A DNA stretch of 64,000 nucleotides from Acephala macrosclerotiorum (taxonomy: Eukaryota > Ascomycota > Leotiomycetes > Helotiales > Mollisiaceae): positions 511,380 to 575,379 of the forward strand of contig MU119209.1 in the NCBI GenBank assembly GCA_014904845.1. The letters run 5' to 3'. Every line of letters begins with the position of its first letter. Positions within the stretch are counted from its first letter, which is position 1. Under the pieces are notes generated by a model. The model was not told the DNA's origin. It saw only the letters and a program-made list of their open reading frames with translations, and did not search any database. Position numbers and translations under genes: made by a program. Of the stretch, positions 46,959 through 58,000 are shown one piece after another.

Positions 46959-48623
46959 TAATAGCCGGTTAGCCTCCTTTGCTCGCTTCGCTCACAGTCG
47001 GCGGAAGCAAGTGTCACACGGAACTAAGTATTACAACTAAAATGCGGCGCTAATCAAAATTTAAGCGTAACCCCACTAAAGTTTCAATAATTAAAACATT
47101 TATATTCTATTGCTTAATTTTAATTTTATAAAATTTATATTTCTTTAAATTGAATTAATACTATTTAAATAAAATTTTATATTTAAAAAATTTTCGTATT
47201 AAAAAAAAAATAAATTAAAATTTAAAATTTTTTTATTTTTATTTTTTTATTTTTTTCTCTTTCTCTACTTTTATAATACCGAGATTAAATTCTATTTCGT
47301 CGTCGATTTTTTTAATAATTATATTTTTTATTATAATTTTTTAAATTTCGAATTATTTAATTATAATTTAAAAAATAAAATAAAATTTTTATTAAATTAT
47401 TTAATAAAATCTCGAAAAAAAAATAATAATAATATAATTAAAATTAATATTTCGAATAATATTTTAAATAATACGAAAATAATAATATTTTTAAAAATAA
47501 AAAATATTAATATCGAAAAATTAAAAATAATATATAAAATAAAAAAAAAATAAAAAATTTAATATAATTTTTTTAATTTTTATTTAAAAAAAAAAATAAT
47601 AATAAAATTTATATTTATTAAAAATTTTTTTTTTAAAATTTATTCGAATTAATTTATAAATATTTAATTAAATAATTAAAATATTTTATTATAATTTAAT
47701 TATTTATAATTTTTTTATTAAAAATAATAATAAATAAAAATAAAAACTTTTTTTTATTTATTATAATTATTTTAATAATAATTAAAATTTTATAATTTTT
47801 TAAATTTTTTTTATATATTTTTTTAATGTTTAAAAATAATAATAATATTTTTTTTTTAAAATAATTAATTTAAATTTTTATTTCGTTTATATTTAATATA
47901 TATTTTTTTTATAATATTTAATTTATTAAAAATATTAAAATATTAAAATATTTAAAAAATTATTTTTTTATTTTAATTTTTATATATAAATCGAATTAAA
48001 TATAAATAATAAATTTTTATTTTATTTAAATTATTTTATAAATTAAAATCGAAAAATTTTTTTTTAAAAAAAAATTTAAAATTATAAATATTAATAAATA
48101 ATTTATTAATAAAATATTATATATAATAATATTTTTTTTAAATATTAAATAATATTAAAAATTATATTATAAATTATATTTAGTTTTATTTTTTATTACT
48201 TATAATAATATTATCAAATAATTTTTTTTTACGTTTTAATTAATATTTTAATATTTTTATTATATTTATTAAAAAAATTTTAATATAATAAATTCTAATT
48301 ACAATAAATTAATATTTATTAATACTTTTTTTTAAAACTTATTAATATACTATTTCGAATATTTTATTATAATTTTATTTCGTAAAATAAAAATTATAAT
48401 AAAATTTATTAATAATAAAAAAAAAAAAAAAAAAACTTTTTATTTTAATATTAATAGTAAATAATATCGTAATTAAATAGTTATTATTATAGTGTATTTA
48501 CAATAAACAAAATTTAAATAGTAAAAAAAAATTTTTAGTGCTAGCGCGTGACACTCGCTTCCGTGTGACATTTGCTTCCGCCGACTGTGAGCGAAGCGAG
48601 CTAAGGAGGATAACCGGCTATTA
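46959..48623. mobile_element. RIP-degraded TIR DNA transposon with TA target duplication, ~1.66 kb
   Basis: Near-perfect terminal inverted repeats of ~63 bp occupy 46961-47023 and 48559-48621, sharing for example GCTCGCTTCGCTCACAGTCG. They are bounded by TA on both sides (46959-46960, 48622-48623), as in Tc1/mariner elements such as fungal Fot1/pogo. The interior is almost pure A+T with no open frame. The total size fits a full-length Tc1/mariner element, which suggests a once complete copy destroyed by RIP. Most remaining cytosines are in the context TCG. The TIRs, shorter and more GC-rich, have kept their sequence. Confidence 0.85.
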
Positions 48624-49184
48624 ATTGAATTTCTAGATTGTGCCAATTGTCCGTCATATCGCAGCAGCTTTGTCGCAGTCGAGCATCGCCTCGGACATGC
48701 AACAGTTTGTCCCTTTGAACGGCCATCACGTGCTTCATGTCTATCGATATACCTGCCTCATCTCGCTCGCCGAAGTTTGAGGCTTCAAACCTTCCTATTC
48801 GAGAACTTCCCCGAATTTTGGACTGAGAAAGATTCCCACAGGGCGAGATTCGGCAATGACTCAACCGGCAGCATGGTTCCAGACCCCGCCAAGCTCCCCT
48901 TGCAGTTGCACGCCGACGCCTCTTTTCACCTCAGCTCAACATTAGGAATCAAACTTCAGAACACGATCGAAACATCAAGCTATGCTATCTTCAAGTCTCG
49001 AGTATATAGCTAAGTACCATCTCACTCCTTTTATTCTCGTCTCATTTCATTCCATCTCATCTCGATCATCCCATCGACAATTCCTTTCATTCTGTTGTCC
49101 CGCCATCACATCTTTCCATCCCAGAAAGTTCTCAGCTCAAAACCCAACCAAACATAATCTCTTAATCTTTTTCAATGGCACGCA
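48624..49184. other. Promoter region of GNAT gene
   Basis: Directly right of the transposon relic. The last ~150 bp before the start are pyrimidine-rich (repeated CTCATC and TTCATT), typical of fungal 5' leaders. No gene seen. Confidence 0.45.
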
Positions 49185-49946
49185 ATGGCACAGTCAATCA
49201 CAGTCTCGATAGCACAGCCAGAAGACTACTACCCTATAGCTGCCCTTGAAACCCACACCTTCCACAATGAACCCTTCAGCGCCGTAGCATTCGGCGCCCT
49301 CCGCGCTGAACCATCCAATATCCAACGCCGAGCTACGAATCTCGCAAAACAGCCTACTAATCCTGACGGTACTCCTAAGGACGGCGAATGGGAGGTTATT
49401 ACTAAGGCTATTGATGAGAAGGGGGTTATTGTTGGGGCGGCGGTTTGGGGGTTTGTTACTGGTAGGAAGAAAGAGGAGGGAAAGGAGGAGGGTGTGGGAG
49501 TGGGAAATCGAGGGAAGAGGGAACTGAATCAGGAGGATTGGGGGATGAGTGCTAATTTGAAATTCTGTGAGGAGGTTTTTTTGAAGGGGGATCAATTGAT
49601 GCTTGATAGTTGTAAGGGGGAGGATTATGCTAGTTCGTCTTCTTCCCCTTCACCTGACATCCTGACACCAAGCTAACAAATTCCAGAACTCAGCGTCCTA
49701 GTGGTCCATCCTGATTGCCAGAGAAGGGGTATCGGAACTAAACTCCTAGAGCACGGCCTAAAAGAAGTAGATGAAAAAGGACTCCAGTGTGTACTGGGAG
49801 CTTCGAAAGAGGGATTTGGGTTGTATAAGACATTGGGGTGGATGCCGTATGAGACGATGACGATTAAGTTGTGGGAGTATGAGGGTGGGGAGGGAATGAG
49901 CGTTGATGAACATGTTATTATGAATCGGCCTGCGAGGAAGTTGTAA
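49185..49946 (+). CDS. GNAT-family N-acetyltransferase, 235 aa (2 exons)
   Basis: Exons 49185-49632 and 49687-49946 are joined in phase 1 (DYA-K-LSVLVVHPDCQRRGIG). Motif A, the acetyl-CoA pyrophosphate loop, is QRRGIGTKLL at the start of exon 2. It is preceded by the beta-4 strand LSVLVVHP and followed by GFGLYKTLGWMPYE. The N-terminal half begins with the usual ITVSIAQPEDYYPIAALE. It contains a Gly/Glu/Lys-rich loop (about residues 95-125) that is probably disordered. The substrate is unknown; many fungal relatives are small-molecule acetyltransferases. An out-of-frame ATG at 49175 overlaps the start. Confidence 0.9.
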
Positions 49947-51195
49947 GTTTGATTTTGAGGTTGATAGAAGGGGCCTCAGATTTGGGGTAACAGGGAAAAC
50001 GGCTTTGCGTAGGCAGTGTTACAGAAGGTTTCGAGCTATTGAAGGCTTCACGCCGTTGAAGTTTTGCGTCCCTAAAGAATGATCTGGGAGCTTGATATTC
50101 GTTAGTCTGATGCCCTGGGCCGGGTCAAGCAGCGGGGAAAGCTATTGGAGAAGAGGAAAGGCAAAACGTAGCGTTGGTCACACGGGGAGTATAAAGGTAG
50201 AGTTGAGAAGGGAAAAGGATCAAGGGCAATACGAAGATAGAGGATAGCATGTAATCATGTTTAAAATTTTGTGATTATGCTTCAATCATGATTGGATCGG
50301 GACATATGGGCCTGTAGAAGATAGAGTCGGGAAGGACAATGCTTTACTTGAGGCGTGGAAGTTATAGTGGGAGTAACGACTTGTCTTCTCTATAACTGAT
50401 TTGACAATGAATTGATATAAGAGTGAGATACATGGTGGAATGTTGGATGCAATGATAGTAAAAGCCAGTGGAGAAGCCAAAGATGAACATTTTGCTCGAA
50501 ATATCAAATTCAATTTCGTGAAACAATCAGTTAGCAAAAGATACGAGCTCGGCAACGAACATTGGAGTCTACAAGAGGAAAATTATTGGCATATTGCGAC
50601 TTTCTATATATACACCTATTGGATTTAATTGTCCCAATTGAAATTATCACTTTTCAACAAATACACCTGGAGCATGAGATATTTGGACAATCTCTAATAT
50701 ACTGTATCCAATGTCTAAATTGTGATTCGAACTTTAAAATCTCCACCTGGGAAATGACAAGCTGGACAACCCGAGGTTCCGAATACGTATCTATTTTATG
50801 CTATCATGCCGCAGAAAAGAAAGAGACTTTACCAAGAGAAGGATGTTCAAAGAGAGATAATAGCTGGCACTAACCGGTATAGTGAGTGAAAGTTGGTAGT
50901 ATCGATTAGTTTCCAACATATTGTAAAGGCGTTGTAAAATGCTTTTTGTGGTTTTGAGACGTCTTTATACATATTCCTACATTTGTTCCAACGCCGCCGC
51001 TTCGCCGAATGCTTCTTGTACATAGTAAAGTGTCGCGTGATAGGCGTTATTTTTACAAACAGCCTTCTCCAAAATCTCTGGTAACCCCGAAGTCCATGTA
51101 ACGCTGCTGGAGATCAGCTCCAGGTGCATTCCTCCACAATGGCTTCCACCAACCCCGCCGCCGATATCGTACGAATTCTCAACCGTCCAGCACCT
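49947..51195. other. 1.25 kb with no recognised gene
   Basis: Convergent gap between the GNAT gene and the minus-strand mL58 gene. Short overlapping ORFs only, without domain content. Confidence 0.5.
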
Positions 51196-51816
51196 CTACT
51201 CGCCCCTATTCGCGAGCTCGTATCTCCTTGATTTCTCCTCCCTTGCCTTCCGTCTCCTCGGTCCCCATCTCGCCCGTATAGCCTCCAATTTCTCTGCCAT
51301 CTCCTTCTTCCTCTGCGAATCATCACCGCCACACTGACTCAAGCAGATGCTGACAAAGAACGTCGAGCAATTGAACTTCCTTGCCAGCTTGGCACATGTC
51401 CAATCATCAGGCTCTTCTCTCTTCAGCTTCTGGATCTCTTTCACATCTGCCTCGCTTAAGTGGTGATGTGGTACTGAGCGTTTTACTGGCACTGCAGGTG
51501 GTAATGTATGATCTAGAGCTTGATGTCTCGCTGCTGTTGTTGCAAGCAGTTGCCGTCGCTTGTCTTCTTTCGGGAGGAACTTCAATGGTGTGTGTAGAAC
51601 TGAAGGGGCAGATGATGGAGGGTTGAAAACGATATGGTCTTGATTTGGAGAGTTGTGGCCGAGGAGGAAGGACGAGTCTGGTTTGATATTTAGACGTTGC
51701 TTCGTCCGTCGATAGGAGGATTCATTTCGTCGCGATGCGGCATTGAGGGAGAGTAGACCTTGGCTTCTGCCAGAGAAGAAATCGAGGACAGGCCTCCGAA
51801 TCAGCCGAGAGTCCAT
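51196..51816 (-). CDS. mrpl20: Mitochondrial large-subunit ribosomal protein mL58 (Mrpl20-type)
   Basis: Single exon. The frame is open from an ATG at 51921, but the ATG at 51816 is preferred because MDSRLIRRPVLDFFSGRSQG is a typical basic, amphipathic presequence. The protein would then be 206 aa, close to yeast Mrpl20 (195 aa). The diagnostic block is HHHLSEADVKEIQKLKREEP, then DDWTCAKLARKFNCSTFFVS, as in fungal mL58. A basic helix at the C-terminus (RARWGPRRRKAREEKSRRYE) should contact rRNA. The upstream 35 codons may be 5' UTR. The gene is divergent from the gene at 52345. Confidence 0.85.
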   Translation of the reverse strand: MDSRLIRRPVLDFFSGRSQGLLSLNAASRRNESSYRRTKQRLNIKPDSSFLLGHNSPNQDHIVFNPPSSAPSVLHTPLKFLPKEDKRRQLLATTAARHQALDHTLPPAVPVKRSVPHHHLSEADVKEIQKLKREEPDDWTCAKLARKFNCSTFFVSICLSQCGGDDSQRKKEMAEKLEAIRARWGPRRRKAREEKSRRYELANRGE

Positions 51817-52344
51817 TACTGAGAAAGGAGCTTGTGCTGTCGAGGAGATTTCGAAGCTCTCGCGATGTTCTCGGATTTTTTGGCGATGGTTGCTGACTAA
51901 GAAGGATTCGGAAGGCTCCATCAGGCTGCGATTTCAGGGGTCGGAGCAAAGCCTCGTCCTCAAATCAAGTCTCATGATCTCACGTACAGGGTACATCACT
52001 GAAGCATGAATCCCTAACTTTGAGAGGACAGCTCACAAGTCACCAGCTTCTTACCTGCCACTAGCCGCAAAATAACTTCGTGTATCATGCCTAAGATCTC
52101 CCGAGCTCTGTAAGCTTTCATGCTTCGTGAGCTAGCTTCCTCGCCTTTCTTTAAAGCTTCAGCTGGACGCGTAAGTGACTATCAATTCTTGCGTCAAGAT
52201 AAAGGTGCTTGCTCATCTGCACACCTGGATATAACTCCAGCAATTATATAGCCAGAACTGACCGACTCTAGCATATAATATCGAGCGCTGCTGCAGCGCA
52301 CTTAGACCTTTTCCACACTCCGCTGGTGCTCCGAATCCTTCAAG
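51817..52344. other. Divergent promoter, mL58 / disordered-protein gene
   Basis: Shared upstream region of two divergent genes. It includes an open in-frame extension of the mL58 frame up to 51921 and an AT-rich TATATAG near 52250. No RNA gene seen. Confidence 0.45.
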
Positions 52345-53502
52345 ATGAGTGCCTCCGAAGCAAGCACTCTTCAGCCAAATACTCCTGTTCCAGCTGCACC
52401 ACAGACCTCAAGTACTTCCAAAATTCCTTTACTGGGTGAAGGATTCCAAGAATCCGCGAAGAAACCCATCCCTCGCTCAGTGGACAGCAGCGACGTCGAA
52501 GACGATGATGAGGATGTGACTGGTGAGGGCGCAAAACAGGGAAAGCGAAGATTGTTTGGATTTGGGAAGAAGAAAGATATCGACAAGACGAAAGAGAAGA
52601 AGAAGGGCGACATGACACCGGTTGTAGCTGCTGCCGCCACCTCTGCACCCATTGCACAACCCATTGCTAGGAGAGTTCCATTCCAAAACACCTCCCCTCC
52701 ACGATCGATTCCGAATAATCCCTACCCATCCCCTGGGTCACCTCATAGAGTCCTCTATTCATCTTCTCCACGGATTGTTTCACCAGCTGGATCCCAGATC
52801 TTCGAGCGCGATGTACAAGAGAGTGCTGTGCTTATTCCCAATTCACCAGCTATTCCGTCCCACGTACAGACAGAGAACTATATTCCGCCAGTCTTGGATG
52901 CGTCTACCGAAGCCATTACGAACAATGAGATCGATCCGGACACTGTTGAGATCGTGATGCATTCCTCTCATCAGCCGGCGGCTGTTGCAATGACAGGAGC
53001 AGGCAACGTGGATCCGATGGGCGGAATGTGGGCAGACGACTTGGTAGCACATCCAGACAAAGATGATGCTGCCTCTAACTACGGTGCTCTCGACAGCACC
53101 GACGTACGCCGTTTGAGCTTCATCTCCTTCTCAGACATTGTGCAATCAGAACACGCAGAACATGCTGGATCCCGGGACTCGATTTACGTGGCCGGCCTCA
53201 GTACCTTGTCTTCGGGACACAGGTCCCCTTCACCTGTTCGGTCTCCTGTCTCATCTCAGGGATTCGGCACTTCTCCTCCCACTAGCAAATCGGCTTCCGT
53301 TAAGGGTTTCGATATGTCGCCGAGAGGGAAGCCGCTTGGGAGCCCTATTTCTACTCACGCGCCTCTCAATGGCGGGGAACTTACAATAGAGACGATGTCA
53401 CAGGCACTGAGAAGAACAGGCAGTGGTGATTTGAGCGGGTTCAGGAGTCAACCTCTGAGTCCTTCAAGCCCTGATGGATTGTCTGACAAATCCTTTCGGT
53501 AA
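52345..53502 (+). CDS. Conserved-looking disordered protein, 385 aa, unknown
   Basis: Single exon in good start context (TTCAAGATGAGTG). Almost the whole chain is Ser/Pro/Thr/Ala-rich and predicted disordered. A basic patch (QGKRRLFGFGKKKDIDKTKE, about residues 64-85) follows an acidic stretch, SSDVEDDDEDVTGE. A compact segment at about residues 228-270 (MGGMWADDLVAHPDKDDAAS, VRRLSFISFSDIVQSEH) is the only part that looks conserved and contains a phospho-site-like RRLSFIS. Several SP motifs suggest proline-directed kinase sites. No family recognised. Confidence 0.72.
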   Translation: MSASEASTLQPNTPVPAAPQTSSTSKIPLLGEGFQESAKKPIPRSVDSSDVEDDDEDVTGEGAKQGKRRLFGFGKKKDIDKTKEKKKGDMTPVVAAAATSAPIAQPIARRVPFQNTSPPRSIPNNPYPSPGSPHRVLYSSSPRIVSPAGSQIFERDVQESAVLIPNSPAIPSHVQTENYIPPVLDASTEAITNNEIDPDTVEIVMHSSHQPAAVAMTGAGNVDPMGGMWADDLVAHPDKDDAASNYGALDSTDVRRLSFISFSDIVQSEHAEHAGSRDSIYVAGLSTLSSGHRSPSPVRSPVSSQGFGTSPPTSKSASVKGFDMSPRGKPLGSPISTHAPLNGGELTIETMSQALRRTGSGDLSGFRSQPLSPSSPDGLSDKSFR

Positions 53503-55073
53503 AGGGGAGTTGGGTTGACTTCATTGAATGATGTTCCATTTTCAGGAACGTATAGAGTCAGAGTTGCGAGTGTGTTTTACTTCTTAAGGTGCTATATATC
53601 CGGGTTGCTTTGGGACTGGTTGGGTTGGAGACTATTGGAGCAGGATTGGACTATGGGAAGGATACCTTGTTGCAGGTGGCAGCGCGATTGAGTTGCAATT
53701 GGTGTTGGCTGGGTAGTTTTTGCCTTTTGCCTCTCTGTTTCTTGATGGTCAATGAATGTCTCAATGACTGACGAATGCGGGAAATTGTCAGGGACACTTG
53801 TTTCCTAACGTTAATCCCTCTATATATGTTTGGGGGTGTTTACAAGAATGGACACAATTTAGGGTTCAAATACGAAGTGATGTTGTATCGAGAGGCGTGT
53901 GCGGATGATCATTGTGATGAGATGGCGTCCGGAGGGTTGCATTGCAGGTCCTCACCCTGTCTGAAAACAGGCTTGAGGTTGTCTATCTTAGAGATCTAGC
54001 TTCAATGCGGCGCTCCTGCTTGCCACAACTAAACAGCCCTTGGAATCCTTCACGTCGGCATCTCGATAAGCTGACAGGGGCTCACCAAAAATGTCCCAGC
54101 AGCGAGACCTTCCGCACAGCCAAATCTGCGGGGGAGATGATGATTCGTTTCTACGCATCATCGATTGATCAGCAGATTGACTTGGAAGCTTTGCAGCTGA
54201 GGAGGAACATGGGAGATCTTGGCCCGCAGAAGATATATTTTACATGGGGCTAAGCAGTCCGACCTTCGACACCAAAGGGGTCTGTTTGTGGTTCATTTTC
54301 TAGATGATCTGAAGCTTCTTCAGCAGAACCCAGTGCTGCACTGTTGGTTAGTCGCAACGTGCCGTGACACATTAATTCAACATATATTGAATCTTAATTT
54401 CTTCCAGAAGCTCTGGCCCTCCAATGATGGATTTATAATTGTTCAGGACCAATATGGTGCCCAAGCGTCACTGAAGTGTGAGACCCGACCGCCGTAGCCG
54501 CATAGACTTGGCTAGGCGCATTACTGAGCTGAACCACCCGCGACACACTTACTGCTACTCTTAATGTCTGTTTCTTCGTTCAATGCTTGCTTCCTCACTT
54601 CAAATCCCAACTCGTGAGCTGCAGGAGGCCAACTCTTCGGACCCTATACCTTGAAAGGAAACTCGGCCCGTGTCAGCTAGAAAACCTGTCGACATCGACG
54701 TCTACGACTCCACGACTTGGCTTATGGGAAGCTATGATGAAGAAGTGTCGAAGATCAGGACTGGGACTGGGACGAACTGCGAAGCACCGGATCCAAGATT
54801 GTCGATAAGATCAGCTGTTGAACAAGACTACAACTTGTTTAGCCTTTGCGCTGAAGATTGCCACGGCTTGCGCCAGCTGTATTTGCAGCTGATCACTGGA
54901 GGATAACTCGAATACTTCCGGCTGACCCGCTTTGCCTCTTGATATCGACTTCAGATGCAAATGCTAGGGATCGACATTCGAACAGACCCTATTCCGTTGC
55001 GACTCGATCTACGAGACCTGCTTGCCCGCACTTCTGAAGGTTGGGTGGATAGTCAGGTTATGAAAGTGCACAG
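53503..55073. other. 1.57 kb upstream of RasGAP gene; possible 5' UTR
   Basis: No confident gene. A 79-codon frame at 54670-54906 (VDIDVYDSTTWLMGSYDEEV) is protein-like but has no ATG start or linking intron to the RasGAP frame. In-frame stops (for example just before 55060) separate it. A long 5' leader with uORFs, such as the short one from about 55061, is the simplest reading. Confidence 0.4.
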
Positions 55074-58000
55074 ATGAGAAGCAACCGCCCTATGAGCATT
55101 CTACCTGCAGGAATGGACGGACGGCCATACAATGGCACATATGCGAAGGACGGAGCTCTACAGGACTGGCAACGAAACGCCACGGAAACACTGGCAAGAA
55201 GTTTGGAGAGACCAAAAAGTCCACATACACAGCAGAGGATACGGTCTGGTATGCAGCACTCGATCCGTACCGTGACGCCAGAACCCAGAGAAGATGGAGG
55301 TGATGAGTTGTATGGCCGGACTGGCGCCATACATACCTCTCCACGTTCGATACCGGGAGGAGAGAAGCCAAGGGATCGACGCCAGGGTCTTGTTTTCCAA
55401 GGCTCTTACAGTACGGATTCCCTCGATGGACCTGGAGGAGGAGGAGGAGGTATAAATGCACCTCGATCCGGACCACCTGTGAGCTTCAACTCACACTCAC
55501 GGCCGCGCACTCGCACAATGGGTACTATGGAAGAGTCTCATCGACCTCGTTCTACGTCCAATACGGTTTCAAGGAGCAGGCACCGCATCGGTTCGGTGCA
55601 TTCGACAGCGTCCTCTTCGTTCCACGATGTACAACCCCAAGCTACTGCTGATGTATCTAATTCGCTAGGCTTCCCTTCAATATCTACGCGACCACCACAA
55701 CAGCTCCAAAAGTCAAACTCTGTGAAAGGCGGCCGACGTTTGATGGAAAGATCTTCCCGGCCGACTTCTCCTATGTCCTCGGGGGCGATGGGCGATGTTC
55801 CATCTGTTGACTCTTTACCATTTCCAGTTGCCACAGGGGACGCGAACAAGATATTAATGCTAATGAAAAAATTATGCGGGCGAATGAGAGGCGAAGTCGA
55901 GTACCAAACGATTGAAAAGGGTCCGTGGTACTCAGGGATCTGTTATATCGACGATGTCAAGGGATCCCTGATGTACGAGGGCGAGGACAGAGGTCCTTTT
56001 CACCTGACCGTGATCGCAGACCTTCGAGGATGTCGAGTCAAACCCATTTCTTCACCGGAGCGGCCTGTAAAATGCCTCGAACTGTCAAACAGAGCCCTAG
56101 GCATTGAGATTCATCTGCTTCCGATGGTCAATACAGAATACGATCTTTGGCTGGCAGCCTTATTATCTTGGCAGCAAATTCGAACAACGACACTTCCAGC
56201 GAGTCCGCCAAGGTCAACACCAGCTGTAGCTACGGAGCGGAGACCTGGGCCTCAGAGACGTGAATCAAGCTTCACGGGCAATTCCAGAGTTGCCAATATC
56301 ATCAAAGTTGCCAAGCTACTTTTGTGGGACAAAGGTCCCCCCACTTCTCCAAGAGCCATTGTAAAACGTCCTTCTACCCGGGATCTACGCTCATCATCGC
56401 GGTCTTGCTGGCGAAGGGTATCTTGTATACTGCAAGACAATGGAGAATTCAAGCTGTTGACAGAGAACGACATTACCTTGCTCTCTGTCATACAACTTTC
56501 TCAGCTGTCAAGATGTGCCATCCAGAGGCTAGACAGATCTGTTTTGGACGAGGAGTACTGCATTGCAATTTTCCCACAATACACATCAACTTCAACTCAA
56601 CTTTCCATCTTTCGTCCTGTCTACATCGCACTGGAGTCTCGACTCACGCACGAGGTTTGGTTCTGTTTGTTACGTGCTTTTACTATACCAGAGATATACG
56701 GTCCACAACTATCAACTCCGGATGTGGAGTACGATGACCTTGATTCACCACGGCAGCAGCCACCGACGGAGGACATGTTTCGAATAGAAAAGTCCATCAA
56801 TCTCCGGATAGTGGAAGCGAAGATCAGGAGGCCGCATGTTCCTGCAGATTCGTCCCTGACTGGCAAGCCCACGAAAGCAGAACCAGATCCGTCGATAGGC
56901 GATTACTTCGCTGAAGTAGTCATGGATGGAGAAATTCGTGCGAAGACTATCACTAGGACTGAAACTAGGAATCCATTCTGGAGGGAAGATTGCGAGTTCT
57001 TAGACCTGCCCGCCCATCTCCCAACCATCTCCATTATTTTGAAGCAAATGGAGGCTCCGCCTGTAAGCAGTCATGGCTTTTTGTCATCATCCAGCGTTCA
57101 TATTCCCACCCACCCCATAGAGGTGCTTTGTGGCAAGGTCGAGATCCCGATCGACAAGCTAGAAAGAGGCAAAGAAAATGAAACGTGGTGGCCAATACTG
57201 GATGAACAACAAGAACCAATTGGCGAGATCTTCCTCAGGATACGGCATGATGAACTTGTCGTTTTGCTTGCAAAGAACTATCAACCAATATCAGAACTTC
57301 TACACAACTTTGGCAGCGGCTTGACTGTCCAAATAGCACAAGTCATCCCAACCAGTTTAAGAAAATTGTCAGAAATCCTCATGAACATCTTCCAGGTCTC
57401 TGGACATGCGGGAGAGTGGCTTACTGCTCTGGTTGAAGAAGAGATAGATGGTTTGGGGAAAGAACCTCCAACGCGACGATTGCGATGGAGCAGAAGAATT
57501 GGGTCAAATGAGTCCTACGCATCGGCGAGCGATCGTGAACAGACTGTTCGAGATATGGGCAAGTCTCTACAAGGAGAAGCGAATCTACTCTTCCGAGGTA
57601 ATTCTTTGCTCACTCAAGCCCTGGATTTCCATATGCGGCGCCTTGGCAAAGAGTATCTGGAAGAGGTCCTATCTGAAAAGATTGCGGAGATCAATGCCAT
57701 GAACCCAGAATGCGAAGTCGATCCTTCTCGAATATATCAAGGAGATGATATAGGGAAGAATTGGGCGCTGCTGACATCCCTCACGACTAATGTATGGGAG
57801 GGTATTGCTAGCTCCGCAAACAGGTGTCCACCAGAGCTACGACAGATCCTCAAGTACATACGCGCAGTTGCTGAGGACCGATATGGAGACTTCCTACGCA
57901 CGGTAACATACACGAGTGTCTCCGGCTTCTTGTTTCTGCGGTTCTTCTGTCCAGCTCTTCTGAACCCGAAACTGTTTGGATTGCTTAAAGATCATCCTCA

